Source: Heterocephalus glaber (Eukaryota > Chordata > Mammalia > Rodentia > Bathyergidae). Taken from it: a stretch of 64,000 nt of DNA. Positions within the stretch are counted from its first letter, which is position 1. Each line of letters begins with the position of its first letter. Shown piece after piece: positions 57,595 through 64,000 of the stretch. The notes under the pieces are model-generated. The model saw nothing but the letters and a program-made list of their open reading frames with translations. It searched no databases and had not been told where the DNA came from. A program made the translations under genes and the position numbers. The stretch is from the NCBI RefSeq assembly GCF_000247695.1, contig NW_004624795.1, positions 7,640,746 through 7,704,745 on the forward strand, given 5' to 3'.

Positions 57595-58225
57595 GGATTT
57601 TTCTTGTCACTATCTCTGACCATGTGGTTCAGAAACTTTTGGAAATGGTTTGTGGGAGAAGTTTGGAAATGTTTGGAAAAGTGGGCTAAAGAAAGCCCAG
57701 TAGATTTTAAGCAGAGCTTGATGGGCACTTCTATCAGAGTTCAGGAGACCAGAATGCAGACAGGAATGTAGGTAATAAAGATTGTTTCAGGTGGGGGTGA
57801 GGATCCTACTGATCATTAATGCTATATTCTGGCAAAGGAGAAGAGAGCAGGAGGAAATGGCTGCAAGAGCCAACCGGGGCAGCATCTGGATGAGTCTCTG
57901 AGATAGCTTCTGCACGCACCACTCAGTCATTGCTTCTTTCCTTTGTCCCTGCACCAGTGAGCAGCTCCACTTTTCAACAAGTTGCCCAAACCAAACTCTG
58001 AAGCTTTGTATAAAATCCTTGCCTCTCCGCATCACCTACATTTGTTATAAATATGAGAACATTAGCAGGGAAGTGTGGGGTGGGGTGGGGTAGAGAAATA
58101 GCTTTGGTTTTCTGCAGATACTCTTCAAGTAAAGACAAGAAGAACAATGATCCCATCCCCAAAATATTATTTCCCACTTCATGATTTGAAGATGTTATCT
58201 CTGGACAATGTCTGCTTCGTCTTCA
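57595..58225. other. No feature recognised
   Basis: Overlapping short frames, none recognisable. A (GGGGT)n-like stretch at about 58075-58092. Confidence 0.4.
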
Positions 58226-58229
58226 AATG

Positions 58230-58882
58230 CCACTCTGTGATGGAGTTGGATTGAGCACTTTGGAGGACTTTTGTCGTCTTCTGCAAGACACTGTGGTTGG
58301 TCATATTCTAAACTGGCCTCAGGATTTCCATGTCCTAGAATATACCCCCTTGAGGATGGATGAGATTTTTAAGTCTGCTGAGTTTTCACTCCTATAATTA
58401 GGTTACTTTAACTGGCAAAGATGAAGAAATGCTGCAGATGTAAATAATATTCTTAGTCAGTTGAGTTTGGGTGAAGCAAATGTGGTATTATTGTGAATAG
58501 GTTTGATCTTTAAAGAACGTCTAGAACTTTCCAGAAGAGAGAGATTCAAAGGAAGAGGAATACTTTCCCTTTTGCTTTGAAAAGGAAATAGCCATATTGT
58601 GAACTAATTATGGAGAAGAAGTAGCCTGAAGTTGCCAAGACCTTTAGTTCTACAGCCATAGGAGCTGAATTCTGCTGAGAACCTGCGTGAACTAGGATCC
58701 AGAAAGACATGGGTCAGACTGGCTGCTTTTGTGCTTTGTGAGACTCCTAGTAGAGCTCTAGCTAATCTGTGCCCAGAGCCCTGACTCACTCACACAGTGA
58801 GATAACTACTGTGTGTCATTTTGAGCTGCTAAAGAAGTGGTAATTGTTATGCAGTAATAGAAAACCAGTACAGGAACTCTTT
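58230..58882 (+). mobile_element. Old LTR, ERVL/MaLR-related
   Basis: ggatttccatgtcctagaat, ataccccc..gagg, aagtctgctgagttttcact, ctgcagatgtaaataat, gagagagattcaaaggaag, ggagctgaattctgctgaga, then ttttgagctgctaaagaagt, aatagaaaaccagtacag follow a known long LTR pattern in order. Confidence 0.7.
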
Positions 58883-59341
58883 GCTTCACGGAGGAACAAG
58901 GGGCACACAGGACTCTAAGGAGACCATTCTAGAGCAGCAAAGAACCTACCCTTATATGGCTTGCTTTCTTCATAGGATGGCTGAGTAGAAAAGAGCTCAT
59001 GCACTCATTCCTGATGCCTACATAGCATGAGACTTTTAAGAAAAGAAAATTGGTCATTTTGAAAAACAAAGTTAATTAGACTTTGATGTTCAGCAGCAGG
59101 TAATTGGGCATAGTACATTCATCTTCTAAAAATCTTAAGAGTTAAAAATCTACTCAACAACGAAAGGGTGGGAAATAATGTGCTGGGAGAGTTTACTGGC
59201 CTGGGTGAACAATTTCCGGCTGGCAAACCAATGCAGTCTGTTAGACCAAGTCCTGATCATAAATGGCAGCTATGAGTTCCTCTCCTAATTGCTCAGATGG
59301 CCTAGGGACTCAGTATCATGATCCCCTGCTAGTTCCAGAGT

Positions 59342-59499
59342 AAGTAAATTTATTACGGTGAAAGACACGTTGTCATTATTCCCGCTCGGTAAACTCCCCC
59401 TCACGTCAAGTGCATCTCATTATTTTGCCCTTTCTCTTCCTTCCTTCCTTCCTTCCTTTCTCTCTCTCTCTTTCTTTTCTTTTCTTTTCTTTTCTTTTC

Positions 59500-59554
<55 letters not shown>

Positions 59555-60035
59555 TCCTTCTTTTTTGGCTACTGGGATCGAACTCAGCACTTTGTGCTTG
59601 TGAGGCAGACGCAGCACCACTGAGCTAAATCCCTGGCCCCTCCTGCCATTTTCTGAAGCAGTTCTGGAAATCCTTTTCTGTGAATGTCTTTACCAAGTAT
59701 GACAAAGAATATGTTGAATGTTGTTGTCAATGCCATCCAACAGAAAGGCAGGCTTGTAAAAACATTACAATACGTCCTCATCCACCTTAGTCACTGTATT
59801 TGGTACCATGCGAATTCTGCCTGTTCTTCAAAGTCAAAGTAATCATGACAGGTAAACATTTGGAATCAACTCAGGACATCAAGGCAGCTATGACAGAGCA
59901 ACTAAAAACACTCACATAAAGGGACTTCAGAACTGCTTCAGAGAGTGGCAAGAGCGGTGGGATAGGTGTGTTTGAAGCAAAGGGAAGTATTTTGATGGGA
60001 GTTAGTGTCTTTTACTCTAATACCATTTTTGGTTT
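59342..60035 (+). mobile_element. Palindromic mariner fossil, copy 2, with nested SINE
   Basis: Same architecture as 11965-12500. Left arm: 59348-59435 (agacacgttgtcattatt, ctccccctcacgtcaag) and 59641-59690 (tcctgccattttctgaagca). Centre: 59690-59880. Right arm: 59920-60030 (gacttcagaactgcttcaga, gagtggcaagagc). The transposase frame is more decayed, with several stops; the position of the third catalytic Asp reads Glu. An ID-like SINE splits the left arm. Confidence 0.85.
59437..59640 (-). mobile_element. ID-like SINE with tail expanded to (CTTT)n
   Basis: Reverse SINE body 59563-59640 (ctactgggatcgaactcagc, actttgtgcttgtgaggcag, ccactgagctaaatccctgg). Its tail has become a CTTT/CTTTT microsatellite at about 59437-59560. 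It interrupts the left arm of the mariner. The flanks ttgccctttct and ctgccattttct look like a diverged TSD. Confidence 0.85.
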
Positions 60036-60099
60036 TACAGTTTCCCCATATTTTCCAATCCTACTTTGTAACTGTTCACACTCCTTTTATTATTCCTGG

Positions 60100-60455
60100 G
60101 ATCTCTATTCAAACATAAATGTAATTCACAAGACCTTCCCTGAGCTGGCTCCCAACCAACCCGTCTTGAACCACTTTGACTTTGTCACTTAATTCTCTGG
60201 CTACTGATCTTAGTCCGGTTTCTTGTATGCATCTTGCCCATGCTTTCCTGTGGGCCATTACTCGGGCTCAGTTTTCTGCCTGGAATGGTTCCCTAAGGCC
60301 ACTTATTACTGTCCATCATAGTCTCCACTGTTAGTTTCTGTGGCTTCCACGAGGACTCCCTTCCCAATCTCCAGATTATGTGTGCCGGACTTCAAAATTC
60401 CAAGTGCTTTCCCTTAGTAGAATTCACTGCAGTTTGTACTGCTGTTTTCGTTGAG
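60100..60455 (+). mobile_element. L2 fragment
   Basis: gaccttccctgagctggctc, tgctttcctgtgggccatta, tctgcctggaatggttccct, ccacgaggactcccttccca reproduce the L2 3' region in order. Confidence 0.65.
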
Positions 60456-60469
60456 GATGTTGATGATGG

Positions 60470-60505
60470 TTATTACAATAATAATTATTATTTATTATTA
60501 TAGAC
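60470..60505. repeat. (AAT)/(ATT)n low-complexity
   Basis: Short imperfect ATT/AAT run. Confidence 0.85.
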
Positions 60506-60754
60506 ATAGTTTCAAGGCAGAGGAACAGCTGTCTCCAAAGTCAGGCTTTTGTTTCTGTCTTTTTCTTTCATAAAGGTGGACAATTCCTCTTTGTTCTGTT
60601 CCAAGTCAATTTAACAATCTCAGAACCCCTGCTCTATGCAATTTACTCCCTGCAGTGGTAGGTAGGGGGAGGAGCTGAAGTTCTATCCAACTTGGGCCCC
60701 TCCCCAGGATTCTCGCTGCTCACATCCTAGCTCACGCCACCCTCTTTTCTCACT

Positions 60755-61140
60755 TGAAACCTGTAATAGTCTTCATCCCTCCCTTGGCTCCTCAGTGCCT
60801 TCAGAGAAAAATCTAGACTCCAAGTTGATACATCACTCCCTAATCAGCACTTGCTGTCTCACTCAGCCTTCAGTCCTTGAGCTCTTCTTGGCCTGCTGAG
60901 AGCATCTCCCTTCCATGTGTCTGGCCCTTTGGCCAGTTTGTTTCCCTTTCTGAAATTCCACTTCGTATCTTTGTCCCCAGGAGAGTCTGACTGAGTTGTC
61001 TTCCCCTCAGGTGCCCTGCTATATTTTTGGATTTGGTGACTTCCAAACACCCTCTGTGTGAATCTCAGAAAACTGTACGATAATAGATAGTACTATCTCT
61101 TCCCCACTATGCTCAGCTCCTTGAGGACACAGTGAACCTC
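60755..61140 (+). mobile_element. L2 3' region
   Basis: ccttggctcctcagtgcctt, cagagaaaaatctagactcc, ccttgagctcttcttggcct, gtgtctggccctttggccag, gctcagctccttgaggacac match L2 in order over almost 400 bp. Confidence 0.75.
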
Positions 61141-61479
61141 CTCTGGGATGTCATTCACCCTTGACCAACTATGGGCATGCTTAAAGCAGGTGATGGATAA
61201 ATGAGCCAAGGTGTTCAGGTCCAGTGAGCTTGGAATGATCCTTTGGAGGTGAGAGGATTTAAAAAAGGCTTTGCCAGCTGAAGGGCTGTATAAGATCATA
61301 AAAATATATACCCTCATTCAATCCTTTAAATGGAAAGCATTCCTCAACTGTGTTATTCTAGTCTGAATAGGGGGATGGAAACTTCCCTTTCAAACATTAC
61401 CACATGAAGCAAATACTAGGGGTTCAAGGGGGCTGTTTATATTCTTAGCAACTAAATTTCCCACTATATGGTAAGGCCC

Positions 61480-61620
61480 AAGGAGATAGAAGTCATTTCT
61501 TTTTGCAATCCCAGTCCTTAGCACAGTGTATCTTCTAGAGAGAATGCCTTATTTTCCTACTGCTTTGGATAAATTGGACTTGAATATATAGTATTTGGCA
61601 TAAATATTCTTTAAATGTGA
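61480..61620 (+). mobile_element. L2 3' end
   Basis: tttttgcaatcccagtcctt, agcacagtgtatcttctaga is the L2 'tatccccagcacctagcacagtgcc' region. Confidence 0.55.
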
Positions 61621-61654
61621 TAAATATATAATTTTGAATGGGCTATATGTATGT

Positions 61655-61682
61655 GATATATATATATATATATATATATAGT
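61655..61682. repeat. (TA)n microsatellite
   Basis: Pure TA run of about 13 units. Confidence 0.95.
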
Positions 61683-61924
61683 TTCTTGGGTTTTTTTATA
61701 GATACACTTTAAACGTTACTAAGAAGTCTTTATGCTAATTCTTCAGTAACATGACTAACCCACTATTCTTGGTTTTATAGTCTTATTTTAGAAGTCTGTC
61801 ATCCCTTACCTGGACAATGAAAAAGTACCCACCTCGTTGATCTTTTTGCCTGCATTATCCTCATTTGAATAGTAGTATATTCCCATCATTGTGCCCATGG
61901 CAAGCTTTCCAAAATGCACTTTTG

Positions 61925-62240
61925 ACTGTGGATGTCTTATAATTTCCCTGCATTTGAAGGGATGATGTCTAGACTCCTGAGCATTGAACATAAAGAGCTT
62001 CAAAAGCTGGCTTCCCCCAACCCCTCTGGCTCCCCTTCCATCATGTTCCTCCCTGTGCCCAGCCTCCTAAGGAGGGAGAAAAGTCCACCACACCTCAGAC
62101 CCAAGGTGCACTGTCACCCCTCTCACCCTGTGCTGTCCCATATTCCTCTCATTCTTCTCCATCTCTACTTTGAGTAATCCTGAGTGTTGTCAAGACCTAG
62201 TTCTAACTTCCATCTCCTCCTCAGCCCTGTATTGAGATCT
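61925..62240 (+). mobile_element. L2 fragment
   Basis: cttcaaaagctggcttcccc, tctggctccccttccatcat, gttcctccctgtgcccagcc match L2. Approximate ends. Confidence 0.6.
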
Positions 62241-62499
62241 ATGAATTGGAAAGAATGCTTTGAGATGCAAGTAAACAGACCCTGAAATGCAATGGCTCAA
62301 ACCCTAAGAGGACTGTAATTTCACAGAACAAAATCATGGTTGATGCAGCTCTATGGTTAAGTCAACACTCAAGTAGGCCATGAAAGATAAGGACTGTATA
62401 AATTTCTACTCTGTCATCTTTAGTATGGTTTTGTCCCCAGGTATATTCAGGAGACTTCCCCTCATAACATTCATGGATGGAAGTGCTTAGAGCATATTC

Positions 62500-62945
62500 A
62501 TATCTGTATTAGTGTATTAGTCAAATCTCCTGAGAAACAGAAACAACAGAAAGAGAGAGAGAGAGAGAAAGGAAGAGAGAGAGACAGAGAGATATTTTCA
62601 TTGGGTCATTATTTTGGAGATTGTAAATCCAAAATCTGCAGAGTAGTGTGTAAGGATGGAAGCCGTAAGACGAGTTGATATTTCCTCTTGAGCGCAAAGA
62701 TTTCTGGATACAGAATTCCCTCTTCCTCAGAGGACCTGAGTTTTTTTTTTTTTTCTCAACTTATTCATTGAGGTCCAGTCACATTATGGAAGATGATTTG
62801 CTTTACTCAAAGCCTACTGATTTAATAATATCTCATCTAAGAAAAATACATGCACAGCAACAATCAGACATGTTCAATCAAATAACTGGGTAGCAGGTCT
62901 ACCAAACGGACACATAAAATTACCCATGGCAACATGTTGTATCAA
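62500..62945 (-). mobile_element. LTR, ERVL/MaLR-related
   Basis: tagtcaaatctcctgagaaa, gattgtaaatccaaaatctg, gtcacattatggaagatgat, ttgctttactcaaagcctac, acggacacataaaattaccc is the reverse of the LTR family at 57245. It holds a GA repeat (62550-62592) and a T run (62741-62755). Confidence 0.7.
62550..62592. repeat. (GA)n purine repeat
   Basis: Interrupted GA run inside the LTR. Confidence 0.9.
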
Positions 62946-62949
62946 CCCT

Positions 62950-64000
62950 ATTGGAGGCCTGTTATCCTGAGTCATGAGTTCACAGTGTATCTTCTTCTTT
63001 AGATTATGAGTTCACTTTGAATAAGAATCAGGTATCAACTGTCTCTTTATTGGCCCCAAACATGATGATCTGTACCTGGTAAGTATTCCATTAATACGAT
63101 TGAACTCACCACAGTGGGATAGTCTCAAGCCAAGTTAAACTTTCATTTGCTTTTGCTATAGAGCTCATGTGTTTTTGTACAATACAAACTCTGTTGAAGT
63201 AACTGATTCACAATTGCTATGCCAACCAGGCTTAGCTGAAAACAAGGGAAATTTAAACTCTTGAACTTAAATCAACATCAAAAGAAAAGATACAAATTAT
63301 TTCCTGTGGTTAACTAAGGCAGCAGCCAACTCAGAATAGATCATATATAAGAAAAGAATGATGACAGAAGAAAAACATCAAAAAATGTAGGAAAGAGGAG
63401 TAAAATCTTGCAGTGACCATTGACAGTTATTTATGGGCATTTTGGTTACTACAAAAGAATGCTCTGGTACTCTAATTCCACACTCATGAGGTACAATAGT
63501 ATAAGTAGAAATTTAATTTCCAGGACACCTTGCACATGGAAAGCAGATTCCCCAGAGGCAAAACATATAAACATTCTATCTGTTGGAAGGATATTCCCCA
63601 ATTATAATATCAAATGCCATGAATTTATATAATTTCATATGAATAAAGCTTATGTTGATTGTATTATTTTAAGATTATTATTATTAACCTGGTCATTTCT
63701 GAGTGAATTAATCTAGTCCAGTTTCTATGTGGACAGTGCCAAAGACTTGATGTGCCATAGTAAATTTATCCAGGTAATATGTTGATCTCTGAGGCTATTT
63801 GGCAGCTAGCTGGCTTTTTCCTGGGTTACTCACTGCCTCATCAGGACTATCTTCCTCCTGTGGGAAAGTTCTATGAAGGCCTATTATTGCCTGATAACAA
63901 ATGAGAACAGAGTTGTTCAGAGGGGTTTGGTAAATTGCTGAGCTTTGAATAACTCATGCAGTAGATTCGAGAGGAAAACAATGAAAACGAAAGACACAGA
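62950..64000. other. No feature recognised
   Basis: AT-rich DNA to the end of the window. No gene or nameable repeat. Confidence 0.45.

Noticed and set aside
59358..59628. Phe/Leu/Ser-rich frames on the plus strand and Lys/Glu-rich frame on the minus strand
   Set aside because: Translation of the CTTT repeat.
1..64000. CRISPR array, operon or prophage
   Set aside because: Nothing of the kind; the repeat content is mammalian.

Overview
The window is mammalian nuclear DNA, almost certainly from a rodent. It is AT-rich, and open frames stay under about 130 codons apart from those inside transposon remnants. It is densely packed with retrotransposon fossils. Two SINE types point to a rodent outside the mouse/rat group. 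One is a young ID-like SINE derived from tRNA-Ala, with an unusual body (cagtggtgctgccgcctgcc). The other is an older dimer joining a 7SL-derived B1 half to an ID half (B1-dID type). B1-dID dimers are known from squirrel-, dormouse- and beaver-related rodents, so a sciuromorph-like host is the best guess. The exact species is not resolved.

I found no protein-coding gene, exon, functional RNA gene, promoter or CpG island that I can support. The window reads as intergenic DNA or the inside of a very large intron. Nearly all listed features are therefore mobile elements, simple repeats or stretches with nothing recognisable.

Layout: 1-8 kb has a 5'-truncated L1 end, old DNA-transposon and MIR fragments, a B1-dID and one homeodomain-site-rich block (about 4.43-4.80 kb). 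8-15 kb has solo MaLR-type LTRs on both strands, L2/MIR pieces, a palindromic mariner fossil (11.97-12.50 kb) and a young ID-like SINE with perfect target-site duplications (TSDs). 15-24 kb is AT-rich with L2/MIR, another LTR, and an ancient reverse L1 into which a younger L1 inserted with a 14-bp TSD. 24-34 kb is the densest retrotransposon tract: a 38-bp SINE stump with perfect TSDs, an L1 with a 5' inversion, two full ID-like SINEs, a small TA-flanked inverted-repeat element, an ancient L1 and a 2-kb young L1 still showing the reverse-transcriptase FADD motif. 34-45 kb has MIR and L1 fossils and a B1-dID carrying a 30-bp fragment of U2 snRNA. 45-51 kb has two half-L1/L1ME fossils, one split by an opposite-strand L1. 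51-64 kb has LTRs, MIR/L2, a second U2 fragment and a second copy of the palindromic mariner with a SINE nested in it.

The most interesting items are: (a) two far-apart mariner copies sharing the same inverted-end architecture, which implies that the fold-back form itself was mobile; (b) two tiny retroposed U2 snRNA 5' ends, each with TSDs and both stopping at U2 nucleotide 33-34; (c) the divergent ID-like SINE subfamily; (d) a recurrent G-quadruplex-type purine tract in the L1 3' UTRs. Family names rest on remembered consensus patterns; no database search was run.
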